The notes under the pieces are model-generated. The model had not been told where the DNA came from. It searched no databases and saw only the letters and a program-made list of their open reading frames with translations. DNA of 64,000 nucleotides from the NCBI GenBank assembly GCA_030696345.1, contig JAUYSK010000027.1, positions 1 to 64,000 on the forward strand, read 5' to 3'. Positions 27,536-35,994 of this stretch are shown one piece after another; the first letter of the stretch is position 1; each line of letters starts with the position of its first letter. A program made the position numbers and the translations under genes. The DNA is from Azonexus sp. Lineage in GTDB: Bacteria > Pseudomonadota > Gammaproteobacteria > Burkholderiales > Rhodocyclaceae.

Positions 27536-29587
27536 ATGGACGCTGCCGGGGCTTCGGCCCCTGCTTCTCCGCCTATTCGCGCTTCCGAAGCGCTACGCAA
27601 GAAACTGGCGAAAATCGGCCTCCACAGCGAGGCCGATTTGCTGGTGCATCTGCCGCTGCGTTACGAGGACGAAACCCGCATCACGCCGGTTGCTGGTGCG
27701 CCGTGGGGCGAGCCGGTGCTGGTCGAAGTGGTGATCACGTCCTGCGAAATACAGTTTCGGCCGCGCCGGCAGATGGTGGTACGCGGGTTCGACGACAGCG
27801 GCGAACTGGTCATGCGTTTTTTTAGTTTTTACCCCAGCCAGCAGGCAGCGCTCAGCGCGGGTTCCAAAGTGCGTGCCTTTGGCGAAGTGCGCGGTGGCTT
27901 CTTCGGAGCCGAGATGGTGCACCCGCGCTTCCATAAAGTCATTGGCGACGAACCGCTGCTGACGGAAATGACCCCGATTTACCCGTCCACCGCAGGACTC
28001 GCCAATTCTGCCCTGCAAAAGCTTATCGCCCGCGCGCTGGAAGGCGGCGACCTCTCGGAAACGCTGGATGAAGAACTGCGGCATCGCCTGAAGCTGCCGG
28101 GACTGGCGCGCAGCCTCCGTTTTCTGCATACGCCGCCGACCGGCACGGCGCTGGAAACACTGCACGCCCGCAATCACCCGGCCTGGCGACGGGTCAAATT
28201 TGATGAAGTGCTGGCCCAGCAGTTATGCATGCGCCGGGCCTATCTGGCTCGCCGCGAGCAGGGCGCGCCGGTGTTGGTGGCGCAGGATGATCTGGGGGCG
28301 CGGCTGGTGGACCAGCTGCCTTTTGGCCTGACGGGCGCCCAGTTGCGGGCGATGGCCGAAATTGCCGGCGATCTGTCGCAACCTTACCCAATGCAGCGCC
28401 TGTTGCAAGGTGATGTTGGTGCCGGCAAAACCATCGTTGCGGCGCTGGCCGCGTGTCAGGCGATTTCGGCTGGCTGGCAGGCTGCCTTCATGGCGCCGAC
28501 CGAAATCCTGGCCGAACAGCATTACCTTAAATTGCGCCAATGGCTGGAACCGCTCGGCGTCAAGGTGGCGTGGCTGACCGGCAGCCTGAAGGCCGCGGCC
28601 AAGCGGGCGCAGCTGGCCAGCGCTGCGGCCGAGGCGCAACTGGTGGTCGGCACCCATGCGCTGATTCAGGAGGGTGTCGATTTCGCCAGACTGGGGCTGG
28701 CCATCGTCGATGAGCAGCACCGCTTCGGCGTCGCCCAGCGGCTTGCGCTGCGCAAGAAGGGGGCGAATCCGCACCAGTTGATGATGTCGGCAACGCCGAT
28801 TCCGCGCACCCTGGCAATGAGCTACTACGCTGATCTCGACGTGACGGTGCTCGATGAACTGCCGCCCGGCCGGACGCCGATCAAGACCCGGCTGGTCGCA
28901 GATACTCGTCGTGATGAGGTAGTCGGTTTCATCAGCAAGCATGTCGACGAGGGACGGCAGGCTTACTGGGTCTGCCCGCTGATCGAGGAGTCCGAGGCGC
29001 TGCAGTTGCAGACGGCGCAGGATACCTACGCCCAGCTCGCGGAAGATCTGCCGAACCTGCGCATCGGCCTCGCCCACAGCCGCCTGAAGGCCGATGAAAA
29101 GCAGGCGGTGATGGCCGCCTTCACGGCTGGTGAAATCGATGTGCTGGTAGCGACCACGGTGATCGAAGTCGGCGTCGATGTGCCGAATGCCAGCCTGATG
29201 GTGATCGAGCATGCCGAACGCTTTGGCCTGTCGCAACTGCACCAGTTGCGGGGCCGGGTCGGCCGCGGGGCGCATGAGTCGAGTTGCGTCCTGATCTACG
29301 CCGGGCCGCTCGGCGAAATTGCCCGTCAGCGCCTGAAGATCATTTTCGAGAACACTGACGGATTCGAAATCGCCCGCCAGGACCTGCATCTGCGCGGGCC
29401 CGGCGAATTCGTCGGCAGTCGCCAAAGCGGCGTGCCCTTACTGCGCTACGCCGATCTGGAACTGGATGCCGATCTGGTCGAGATGGCGCGGGAGGTGGCG
29501 GAAAAAATGCTCGTCGAGCACCCCGAACAGGCCGAGCGGCACCTGAAACGCTGGCTGGGGACGCGGGAAGAGCTGCTGAAGTCCTGA
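27536..29587 (+). CDS. recG: ATP-dependent DNA helicase RecG
   Basis: RecG (683 residues) remodels stalled replication forks and Holliday junctions. The N-terminal wedge OB domain (about 55-150) precedes two helicase domains with Walker A LLQGDVGAGKT (about residue 290), motif II VDEQHRFG, MMSATPIPRT and the C-terminal LHQLRGRVGRG and TRG-type region DLHLRGPGEFVGSRQSG. It starts 7 nt after ridA, probably in one transcript. A near copy of the dispersed motif (GTCCACCGCAGGA) lies at 27985. Confidence 0.97.
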   Translation: MDAAGASAPASPPIRASEALRKKLAKIGLHSEADLLVHLPLRYEDETRITPVAGAPWGEPVLVEVVITSCEIQFRPRRQMVVRGFDDSGELVMRFFSFYPSQQAALSAGSKVRAFGEVRGGFFGAEMVHPRFHKVIGDEPLLTEMTPIYPSTAGLANSALQKLIARALEGGDLSETLDEELRHRLKLPGLARSLRFLHTPPTGTALETLHARNHPAWRRVKFDEVLAQQLCMRRAYLARREQGAPVLVAQDDLGARLVDQLPFGLTGAQLRAMAEIAGDLSQPYPMQRLLQGDVGAGKTIVAALAACQAISAGWQAAFMAPTEILAEQHYLKLRQWLEPLGVKVAWLTGSLKAAAKRAQLASAAAEAQLVVGTHALIQEGVDFARLGLAIVDEQHRFGVAQRLALRKKGANPHQLMMSATPIPRTLAMSYYADLDVTVLDELPPGRTPIKTRLVADTRRDEVVGFISKHVDEGRQAYWVCPLIEESEALQLQTAQDTYAQLAEDLPNLRIGLAHSRLKADEKQAVMAAFTAGEIDVLVATTVIEVGVDVPNASLMVIEHAERFGLSQLHQLRGRVGRGAHESSCVLIYAGPLGEIARQRLKIIFENTDGFEIARQDLHLRGPGEFVGSRQSGVPLLRYADLELDADLVEMAREVAEKMLVEHPEQAERHLKRWLGTREELLKS

Positions 29588-29596
29588 GGTGAAAAC

Positions 29597-30070
29597 TTAG
29601 TAGCGGCGGACGGCACCGCCATTGTCGATATGGATGCGGTCACCGACTCGCAGGTCGACAAAATCCTGATTCTGCAACAGCGTCTGATAACCGCCATTTT
29701 CCATGCGGATGGTGAGCCGGAACTGATCGATCTGCGGTTGATTCCGTCGTTCAATTTCGTGGCCGATCAGCGCACCGCCGGCAGCACCGATGACGGTTGC
29801 GGCCGTGTTGCCCTTGCCGTCGCCGACCTGATGACCGATCAGCCCTCCGATGACAGCGCCAGCGATGGTGCCGACGCCAATGCTGCTCTCGTTTTCATAC
29901 CGGATCAGGTCGATGGCATAGACCGAGCCGTAGCCCGGGTAAAGGTCGCGCGAGTAGGCAACCGGCGGATAGTCTCTTTCACTGCCGGGGCCGTACATCG
30001 GGACGCAGCCAGTTAGCGTAAGCAGGCCCGCCAAGCCAAGCGCCGAGCCGGTTTTGGTGATGTTGTTCAT
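29597..30070 (-). CDS. Outer membrane lipoprotein of the SlyB/Pcp type with glycine zipper
   Basis: The 157-residue protein has a lipobox LTGC (Cys22), a glycine-zipper segment (GTIAGAVIGGLIGHQVGDGKGN and AATVIGAAGGALIGHEIE, about residues 67-106) and a C-terminal domain with MENGGYQTLLQNQDFVDLRVGDRI, as in SlyB. The family stabilises the outer membrane under stress and forms ring-like islands. It is convergent with recG, leaving 9 nt between stops. Confidence 0.9.
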   Translation of the reverse strand: MNNITKTGSALGLAGLLTLTGCVPMYGPGSERDYPPVAYSRDLYPGYGSVYAIDLIRYENESSIGVGTIAGAVIGGLIGHQVGDGKGNTAATVIGAAGGALIGHEIERRNQPQIDQFRLTIRMENGGYQTLLQNQDFVDLRVGDRIHIDNGGAVRRY

Positions 30071-30117
30071 GGTTTATCCCCCCTGGATTTTGCCAATGTG
30101 ATTTTGGGCCGACGAGT

Positions 30118-31005
30118 TTACGCAAACCAGCTTTCAATCAGTCGCGCCACTTCGGCCGGTTGGTCATGGTGCAGCATGTGGTCGGCATTGTCGATCCAGC
30201 TTTCCGAAATGTCAGCAAAACAGGCCTGACGCGCTTCCCAGTCGCCGGGCCGGGTGGCGTATTCGCGGATGACCCAGGACTGCCGTCCAGCCACCCATTG
30301 CACCGGACAAATGATCTTCTTCCAGACCGCTATCGACTCTTCCAGCCGGAACAGGTAGGGCGAGGTCGCCTTGTGCCACGGATCGCCATTCCAGATGATG
30401 CCGTGGCGACGCTGGCCGGCCTTGTCCTCTCCGTCGCCGATGCGGGCCAGGTGCTTGGCAAGGAACTCGGCGCGTTCCGGTGTCAGGAAACGGTCGGTAT
30501 GCTGCAAGCGGCGGGCGAAAGAGGCGCGATCAGCATAGACATGCATGCGTGGCGGCTTTTTCAGGATGCCCAGCCATTGCTGATAGCGCTCCGGCGCCAT
30601 TTCTGGCTGGGTCGGGGCGATGCCGAAACCTTCCAGCGAAATTACCTTTTCGACCCGCTCCGGGCGGATGCCGGCATACAGGCAGGAGAGAATGCCGCCC
30701 ATGCTATGACCGGCCAGCCGGACTTTACCCTCGGGGGCGTAGTGGTCGAGGATGGCTTCCATGTCGCCCAGATGTTCGGCGAAAAAATAGGGGCGGTTCA
30801 GCCAGCTGGAAAGGCCGAAACCGCGCCAGTCAGGGGCGATGATGTTCCAGTCGCGCTGCAGTTCATCCACGGTGAACTGGAAGGAGGCGGAAACGTCCAT
30901 CCAGCCGTGCAGCAGGAAGAGCGTCGGGGCATCAGGCTTGCCCCAGCGGCGAATGTGCAGGCGGGCAGTGGGCAGGTCGAGGTATTCGGAACGGGAACGG
31001 CGCAT
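30118..31005 (-). CDS. Alpha/beta-fold hydrolase
   Basis: The 295-residue enzyme has the alpha/beta hydrolase plan: the oxyanion loop LLHGWMDVSASF (about 32-43), nucleophile elbow GHSMGG (about residue 99), and a C-terminal DNADHMLHHDQP carrying the catalytic His. No signal peptide is seen, so it is cytoplasmic. The substrate (ester, lactone or epoxide) cannot be told from the sequence. It lies 47 nt upstream of the glycine-zipper lipoprotein gene, on the same strand. Confidence 0.88.
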   Translation of the reverse strand: MRRSRSEYLDLPTARLHIRRWGKPDAPTLFLLHGWMDVSASFQFTVDELQRDWNIIAPDWRGFGLSSWLNRPYFFAEHLGDMEAILDHYAPEGKVRLAGHSMGGILSCLYAGIRPERVEKVISLEGFGIAPTQPEMAPERYQQWLGILKKPPRMHVYADRASFARRLQHTDRFLTPERAEFLAKHLARIGDGEDKAGQRRHGIIWNGDPWHKATSPYLFRLEESIAVWKKIICPVQWVAGRQSWVIREYATRPGDWEARQACFADISESWIDNADHMLHHDQPAEVARLIESWFA

Positions 31006-31038
31006 GGGCTGGCTCGTGGTTTTTGGTCAAAAAGGGCG

Positions 31039-31051
31039 GTCGACCGCAGCA
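31039..31051 (+). repeat. Copy 4 of the dispersed 13-mer (GTCGACCGCAGCA)
   Basis: Intergenic, between the PilJ-type kinase and the hydrolase gene. See the finding on the dispersed motif. Confidence 0.75.
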
Positions 31052-31087
31052 TTCGCTGGTCAGGCCAGATTGTAGCCTGCGGCCCGC

Positions 31088-32557
31088 TCAGGGGATATTC
31101 GGTGTCTTGCTTAGAAGGAAAGTGACCTCAAACCCGAAGGTGCTGCCCTTGCCTTCCTTGCTGGCCACGCCTAGCTTGCCGCCCATCATCTCGACGAGGC
31201 TTTGGGCAATCGACAGACCCAATCCAATGCCGCCGTAGCGACGGGTCATCGAGACATCAGCCTGAATGAATGGATCGAACAGACGACCGATCATGTCTGC
31301 GGGAATCCCGATTCCGGTATCCGAAACCCCAAAGCGCAGGCCGACCGACTCTTTCGATAGCGCCGATATGTCGACGCGAATGCTGACTTCACCGGTGGCG
31401 GTGAATTTGATGGCATTCTCGGCCAGAACGAGCAGAACCTGACGCAACCTTAACGGGTCTCCCCTGAGCCAGGCAGGTATCGCCGTGTCGACATGGCTTA
31501 TGAGGCTCAGGGATTTGGCTGCGGCCTGCGGTGAAAGGGTATCAATAACTTGCTTGAGCGTAGCGCCAAAGTCGAAATCGACGCTTTCGAGTTGAAACTT
31601 GCCTGAACCATATTTTGAAAAATCGAGAATGTCATCAATCAGGCGAAGCAACTCATGGGCGCTGCTGCTGATCGACGCCAGGTATTCCTTTTGCTCGTCA
31701 TCAACGCGGGTCATCAGCAACAATTCATTCATGCCCAGCACCCCGTGAATCGGCGTACGCAGCTCATGGCTCATGTTGGCCAGAAAAACGCTTTTGGCTT
31801 CGTTCGCAACGTTCGCCTTGTGAGCCAGCTCCTGTGATTGTTCCAGCATTCCCTCAAGCGTGCTGTTTACGATCTGCATCTCGGTCCGTTTGCGTTCGAT
31901 CTCGCTCAATAGCGCCTGAATGCTGGCAAGCGATGGCCGAAACACCAAAATGAATTCAATCAGCAGAATAACCAGGCCAATGCAGAGGAAGGTCAGTTCA
32001 AGCTTGCGCATTGAAGCCAGTTGCGCCCGCGCTTCCGCATCGAACTGGTAGGTGATGGCATCCATACCGTGCAGGAACATGGCTTCGCGGGCCAGCAGAA
32101 GCTCGCCGGTTTTGGCGATTTTGGCCGCGTCGAAATGGCCCGCCTCCAGATCACTCAGTATCGGTACCAGCGCCGCTGTCATCGCCTGGAAGTGGGGGGA
32201 GATTTCAGCAAACAAACGGGTGATCTCGCCGGAATGCTTTCTTTGCGGCAGGGAAAGTGTCGGGTCGCCATGGCGCAAGCCCTCGTCGACCTGCATCCAC
32301 GATTTGAGCGAATCGCCGATTTCGCGGATGCGAGCCTGTCGCGATTCCTGTGTCGGTTCATGCGGCAAGGCCAGGGTGGCCTTGGTGAGGCGCTGGGAGA
32401 GCATGCGCTGCCGGCCGGAAAGGTTGATGATTCGCGCTTCATCGGAGTTGCTGCTGATTGCGTGCTGCATGGTCCAGGAAGCGGCGAGCATGCAGGAGGC
32501 AACGACAGACAATGCTACGGCATAGATGAGTTTTAACCGGGTAAGGCGCTGATTCAT
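31088..32557 (-). CDS. Membrane histidine kinase with a PilJ/NarX-type N-terminal sensor domain
   Basis: The 489-residue kinase starts at the ATG 32557 (MNQRLTRLKLIYA); the longer frame needs a TTG. It has two membrane segments (about 9-30 and 187-208) flanking a periplasmic helical domain with RIINLSGRQRMLSQRLTKA, the P-box-like signature of PilJ_N/type IV pili methyl-accepting domains. A coiled linker, His264 in SHELRTPIHG, and the ATPase motifs ENAIKFT, SDTGIGIP and GGIGLGLSI follow. No receiver domain is attached and no response regulator gene is adjacent, so its partner is unknown. Confidence 0.9.
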   Translation of the reverse strand: MNQRLTRLKLIYAVALSVVASCMLAASWTMQHAISSNSDEARIINLSGRQRMLSQRLTKATLALPHEPTQESRQARIREIGDSLKSWMQVDEGLRHGDPTLSLPQRKHSGEITRLFAEISPHFQAMTAALVPILSDLEAGHFDAAKIAKTGELLLAREAMFLHGMDAITYQFDAEARAQLASMRKLELTFLCIGLVILLIEFILVFRPSLASIQALLSEIERKRTEMQIVNSTLEGMLEQSQELAHKANVANEAKSVFLANMSHELRTPIHGVLGMNELLLMTRVDDEQKEYLASISSSAHELLRLIDDILDFSKYGSGKFQLESVDFDFGATLKQVIDTLSPQAAAKSLSLISHVDTAIPAWLRGDPLRLRQVLLVLAENAIKFTATGEVSIRVDISALSKESVGLRFGVSDTGIGIPADMIGRLFDPFIQADVSMTRRYGGIGLGLSIAQSLVEMMGGKLGVASKEGKGSTFGFEVTFLLSKTPNIP

Positions 32558-32725
32558 TGCAGTCTCATTTTCGCGACGCAAGGCGACGCGCAACGGATTT
32601 TATTGGCCAAGCCATGACTTTTTGGCGATCAGAAGGCGGCGCCGTGCAGTCAGTCTCTCTCCTCCGCATTCACTAGCCGGTTTGACGCGAATCCTACGCC
32701 TGTGAATGCTGCCGGGGAAGCCTTG

Positions 32726-33043
32726 CTAATACCGCGGAACAGGCCTTTGGTCGTTGCAACGAACCAGAATGCTCCGGGTGGCGAAGGGCCCGGAGTTTGA
32801 GTCTGTGCTTCCCTTGAGGATTGTGCGGCCGGTTGATTTTCCCTCGTGGTTAACGGTTTCGAAACCGTTCGCTCCACATAATTCGGCTGCTTTTTCAAAA
32901 CAGGTTTCAATGCTGAGTTCCCTGCCGTCGCAAGAAATCGTGTGACCAACTGACCCATCAGCCAGATAGATAGCGTTAGTGGTGACACATCCAGATAGCG
33001 CCGAAATTGCAATCAGATAAATCAGTTGGTTAGTGGAGCGCAT
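32726..33043 (-). CDS. Small cysteine-containing lipoprotein
   Basis: The 105-residue protein has a lipobox LSGC (Cys19) and a short mature region with four further cysteines, including HTISCDGRELSIETCFEKAAELC (about residues 34-56), which could form two disulfides. A similar compact lipoprotein type is widespread but uncharacterised. An AGGGA box precedes the ATG. Another minus-strand frame (32650-33012) overlaps it but lacks any signal or family features. Confidence 0.72.
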   Translation of the reverse strand: MRSTNQLIYLIAISALSGCVTTNAIYLADGSVGHTISCDGRELSIETCFEKAAELCGANGFETVNHEGKSTGRTILKGSTDSNSGPFATRSILVRCNDQRPVPRY

Positions 33044-33248
33044 GGAAATCCCTGTGTTTTGAGAGACGAGGCTCGAATTGTTACATTGAATGAGCGCAGC
33101 GGAGAAGCAAGAATAGCTCTCGTCCGCAGGCTAGGTCTAGACAGAAAACCCGCGTGAATCCGTTATTTCTCGGGAGTCTCGCACCCGACCAAAATATTCG
33201 ACAACATGGTCGATGCCGAACGTTGGGCCAAGGGAAAGTAGTCGCCGA

Positions 33249-34466
33249 TTACTTTACCGAGTCGAGAACCGTTCCGTATTTATGAACGTTGGCATTCGAA
33301 ATTTTCCTGGGGCCAGTTTCCATTGGACAGGTTTCCGGCTCATCCTGGAATAGCTCCTGTATCTCGGCAATCTCATCGACATGTGCGCACAGTGCTTTGA
33401 CACAGGTTGGGTCAAGCTTCCATCTCGACATTTCTTTTAACGCCGCCAAAGCCTCATCGTTTTGCCAGGCCGGTTTGTAACAACGCTTTGAGGTCAGGGC
33501 ATCAAACACATCGGCTACCGCGATGATCCGTGCCTCGACCGGAATATCCTCCCCCTTCAGGCCTTTCGGGTAACCGCTGCCATCCATGTTCTCGTGGTGA
33601 AATTCCGCGATGTTGCCGATCATCGACGCCATGCCCGACTGGTCCAGATTGAAGTTCCCCAGCATCGTATTGATGATCTCCCGTCCGCGCGGGGCATGGC
33701 TCTTCATGACTTCGAACTCTTCGTCCGTCAGTTGCCCCGGTTTGCGCATGATGTGATCGGGAATGGCGATTTTCCCGACATCATGCATTGGTGCAAACCA
33801 GAAGACAGCCTCCACTGTTTCATCGCTCAATTCGTAGTCGGTAGCAATTCCGTTCGCGATCAAACGTGAAAAGTGCGCCATGCGGTCCAGATGTGCCCCG
33901 GTCTCCGGATCCTTGTGACCAGAGAAGCTGGTGGCCATCTTCAATGCCCCATAAAGGGTCTGCACCTGCTGAAGTTCCACACTTACCAGCAAGGAGATCA
34001 GCCGGGCGATCATGTCAAGGTAGGGCAGCTTGTCTTCAAGGAATACTTCAGGCTGGCGGGAATTGAAGAACACGAAGCCGGTCAGCTTGTCGTTCTGGTA
34101 AGTCGGAATTGTGTAGCTTGAGCGAAATCCGTGTGCCAGAAGGCGCCGGCTATGCTCACGGTTGCCGTCGAGCGACAGGAGGTCATTGACTACCCGGGGT
34201 CGTCCGTCGAGAAAGATGCGATAGAGTGATTTTGCTTCGCTCAAGCGGCACTGATAATGTGGCAGTGGATTGCTGCCATCGGTGCTGTGGGCCAAGGTCT
34301 TGAGGCTGTCGGATCTCGGGTCATAGACGGCTACGCCTATGCGATGGATGAAGCTATCATGCTGCAGCACTACGCGGTGCAGGAAAGCGAGCTTGTCCGA
34401 GATAGAGTTCTTTTTGTTGAGCTCATTGAGTAGATCGTGGTGCTGGAAATCGCAGGATTTGGACAT
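33249..34466 (-). CDS. GAF-like sensor with HD-GYP cyclic-di-GMP phosphodiesterase
   Basis: The 405-residue protein starts at 34466 behind GAGGAG. The N-terminal part (about 10-165) resembles a GAF sensor domain (FRSSYTIPTYQNDKLTGFVFFNS). The HD-GYP domain (about 180-375) has the metal site MHDVGKIAIPDHIM, HHENMDGSGYPKGL with the GYP triad, and DVFDALTSKR. The family hydrolyses c-di-GMP to pGpG or GMP. It is divergent from the hemerythrin-LuxR gene with 141 nt between start codons, which contain a perfect inverted repeat. Confidence 0.93.
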   Translation of the reverse strand: MSKSCDFQHHDLLNELNKKNSISDKLAFLHRVVLQHDSFIHRIGVAVYDPRSDSLKTLAHSTDGSNPLPHYQCRLSEAKSLYRIFLDGRPRVVNDLLSLDGNREHSRRLLAHGFRSSYTIPTYQNDKLTGFVFFNSRQPEVFLEDKLPYLDMIARLISLLVSVELQQVQTLYGALKMATSFSGHKDPETGAHLDRMAHFSRLIANGIATDYELSDETVEAVFWFAPMHDVGKIAIPDHIMRKPGQLTDEEFEVMKSHAPRGREIINTMLGNFNLDQSGMASMIGNIAEFHHENMDGSGYPKGLKGEDIPVEARIIAVADVFDALTSKRCYKPAWQNDEALAALKEMSRWKLDPTCVKALCAHVDEIAEIQELFQDEPETCPMETGPRKISNANVHKYGTVLDSVK

Positions 34467-34526
34467 TGCAATCGCTCCTCTAATAAGCATCGCGATCCCA
34501 GTCTATTGACGAGCAATCACCATGTC

Positions 34527-34544
34527 ATCACCCCGTGGGGTGAT
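34527..34544. promoter_or_regulatory. Inverted repeat in the divergent HD-GYP/hemerythrin-LuxR control region
   Basis: ATCACCCC-GT-GGGGTGAT is a perfect 8-bp inverted repeat with a 2-bp centre, almost midway between the two divergent starts. Its size and symmetry fit a dimeric LuxR/NarL-type regulator, and the adjacent gene encodes one, so it is a candidate operator for autoregulation and control of the phosphodiesterase. Confidence 0.5.
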
Positions 34545-34607
34545 ATTCATCGGGTGCTTAGCGCTTACTATTCATATAGTTGCCAAACCCGTGCCAGCCC
34601 AGAGAAT

Positions 34608-35375
34608 ATGACCATCACAAAAACCGGCAATGCCGAAATCGATCAGCAGCATGAAATTCTCGACACCATGGTGGCTGAGCTCGAATCACTATGCCTGGAT
34701 GCTGGCCAGAGTCCGGACACCCTTTGTCACGAGTGCTGTCAGCAAAAGCTCTGCCAAACCCGACTCAGCGCAATGGTTGATAGGCTGGGCGCGTTTCTCG
34801 CGGGCCACGCGACCTACGAAGAACGAATGATGGAGCTGTTACCCGATACCCCAACCTGTCAGTCTCATGTCAAGGCGCACAAGGCTGCCCACCAGGGCCT
34901 TGCCAAACAGTTGAGAAAGTTGGGCGTACAGGTAAGCAGCGACACCCCGCGAGCCGCCAGTACTGAAGTCTGGCGCATACTCGGCGACTGGCTTGGCGAT
35001 CATTCTTCACTTTTCGACAACCGGCTTGTACGCATGACGAAATCTGCTTCACCAGAAATTGATTTCGACAGCGAACTGGTCATCATGCTTGACCGCCATG
35101 TCTTCCCCAATCGTCCGACCGCTCCGAAGGCTTCGAAGGAGGGCGGGTCAGCGCGGCAAAAGGCTAAAGTGGAGATCCGTGGACGCATCGAATCTCTGTC
35201 GCCAACCCAGAAAAATGTGTTCTGGCTTGTGGTCGGCGGAAAGAAAAATCGCGAAATCGCTGAAGAACTTGGTATTACGGTAAACACCGTCAAAACACAT
35301 CGTGCCGCCATTTTTTCGAAAATGGATGTCAGTTCAGTGGTTGAACTGGTCAAAAAAACTGATGTGCTTCGTTAG
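34608..35375 (+). CDS. Hemerythrin domain fused to a LuxR-type DNA-binding domain
   Basis: The 255-residue protein joins a bacteriohemerythrin domain (about 7-150) to a LuxR/FixJ-type helix-turn-helix (about 195-250, LSPTQKNVFWLVVGGKKNREIAEELGITVNTVKTHR in outline). A full di-iron ligand set can be traced: His15 (EIDQQH), His67 and Glu71 (HATYEE), His87 and His91, and a later His and Asp in DWLGDHSSLFDNR. A cysteine cluster CHECCQQKLC at 40-49, with Cys29 and Cys84, is unusual for hemerythrins. It probably senses oxygen, NO or redox state and regulates transcription. The ATG at 34608 starts just before the domain. Confidence 0.88.
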   Translation: MTITKTGNAEIDQQHEILDTMVAELESLCLDAGQSPDTLCHECCQQKLCQTRLSAMVDRLGAFLAGHATYEERMMELLPDTPTCQSHVKAHKAAHQGLAKQLRKLGVQVSSDTPRAASTEVWRILGDWLGDHSSLFDNRLVRMTKSASPEIDFDSELVIMLDRHVFPNRPTAPKASKEGGSARQKAKVEIRGRIESLSPTQKNVFWLVVGGKKNREIAEELGITVNTVKTHRAAIFSKMDVSSVVELVKKTDVLR

Positions 35376-35418
35376 GGAATATTCATCCTCAACCGATTGA
35401 GCCTTGCGCGGCGAACAC

Positions 35419-35562
35419 TTATCGTTGCCAGCCGAAGGCGGGGATGAACACCGCCCGGAATCCCCGCTGTCCGACCCCCTCCATTGCCTTCTGATATGCC
35501 GGCCAGTAGCGCCTTTCCTGCAAACAGGGCAGCGGGGTGTCAATGGCAAAGTAGCTGATTGC
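35419..35562 (-). pseudogene. Possible remnant of a coding region between two stops
   Basis: On the minus strand an open stretch of 47 codons ending at 35419 reads AISYFAIDTPLPCLQERRYW and continues to AVFIPAFGWQR before a stop. It has GC-rich third positions and a protein-like composition, but an in-frame stop (35563-35565) and no start codon at its front. It follows the membrane protein gene of the floA group in the same direction. I do not recognise the family; decay of a third gene of that operon is one reading. Confidence 0.3.
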
Positions 35563-35639
35563 CTATCCAGGAAGCCCGCCTGCCATGGACGTGAGGGTCG
35601 TCAGCAGGGCTGGCGGGCGATAGCGCGGCGAGAACCGCT

Positions 35640-35984
35640 TTATTGCCGGATATCGTGGGGCTCGAAAGCGCGGCAAGGTCCGAGGATCGTCGCGATGACC
35701 ATGGCGTTCTGCACCTCGCGTCGGCTTCCCATCAGCGAACTCCGGGAAAAGCGTCCTCGGGGCGGCGCAAGCGAAGTCCCGCGCGCAGCATTGCGTCCGA
35801 ATTGACCGGCGCCCGAGGCAGATGCCACCGGCGCCGCCGGGGTGTCCTCGGGCACCTCTGGAATTTGCTCAAGACGCTCGTCCCAGGCGGGTTCTTGCGG
35901 CACAAATCGCTTCGCCAGGTACTGGAACAGCACAACGACCAGAAACATCAGCACATAAAGCAGTTCCGACGGGATATCTTTCAT
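35640..35984 (-). CDS. Small membrane-anchored protein cotranscribed with floA
   Basis: The 114-residue protein starts at 35984, 10 nt after floA, with one N-terminal membrane helix (PSELLYVLMFLVVVLFQYLA, about 5-24), an acidic and proline-rich linker, and a basic C-terminal region ending in RREVQNAMVIATILGPCRAFEPHDI. That conserved-looking end suggests a real gene with unknown function. The position after floA suggests a partner in membrane organisation. A longer frame upstream overlaps floA and is less likely. Confidence 0.68.
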   Translation of the reverse strand: MKDIPSELLYVLMFLVVVLFQYLAKRFVPQEPAWDERLEQIPEVPEDTPAAPVASASGAGQFGRNAARGTSLAPPRGRFSRSSLMGSRREVQNAMVIATILGPCRAFEPHDIRQ

Positions 35985-35994
35985 GGGATGGGTT

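Noticed and set aside
32650..33012. A 120-codon minus-strand frame overlapping the small cysteine lipoprotein
   Set aside because: The lipoprotein frame has a lipobox and ordered cysteines, while this one has neither signal nor domain.
33150..33195. Short minus-strand frame MLSNILVGCETPEK resembling the start of phage DNA methyltransferases
   Set aside because: Only 14 codons and no further similarity downstream; probably chance.
35404..35805. A 133-codon plus-strand frame after the hemerythrin-LuxR gene
   Set aside because: Arginine- and serine-rich composition without domains, and it overlaps the more convincing minus-strand membrane protein gene.
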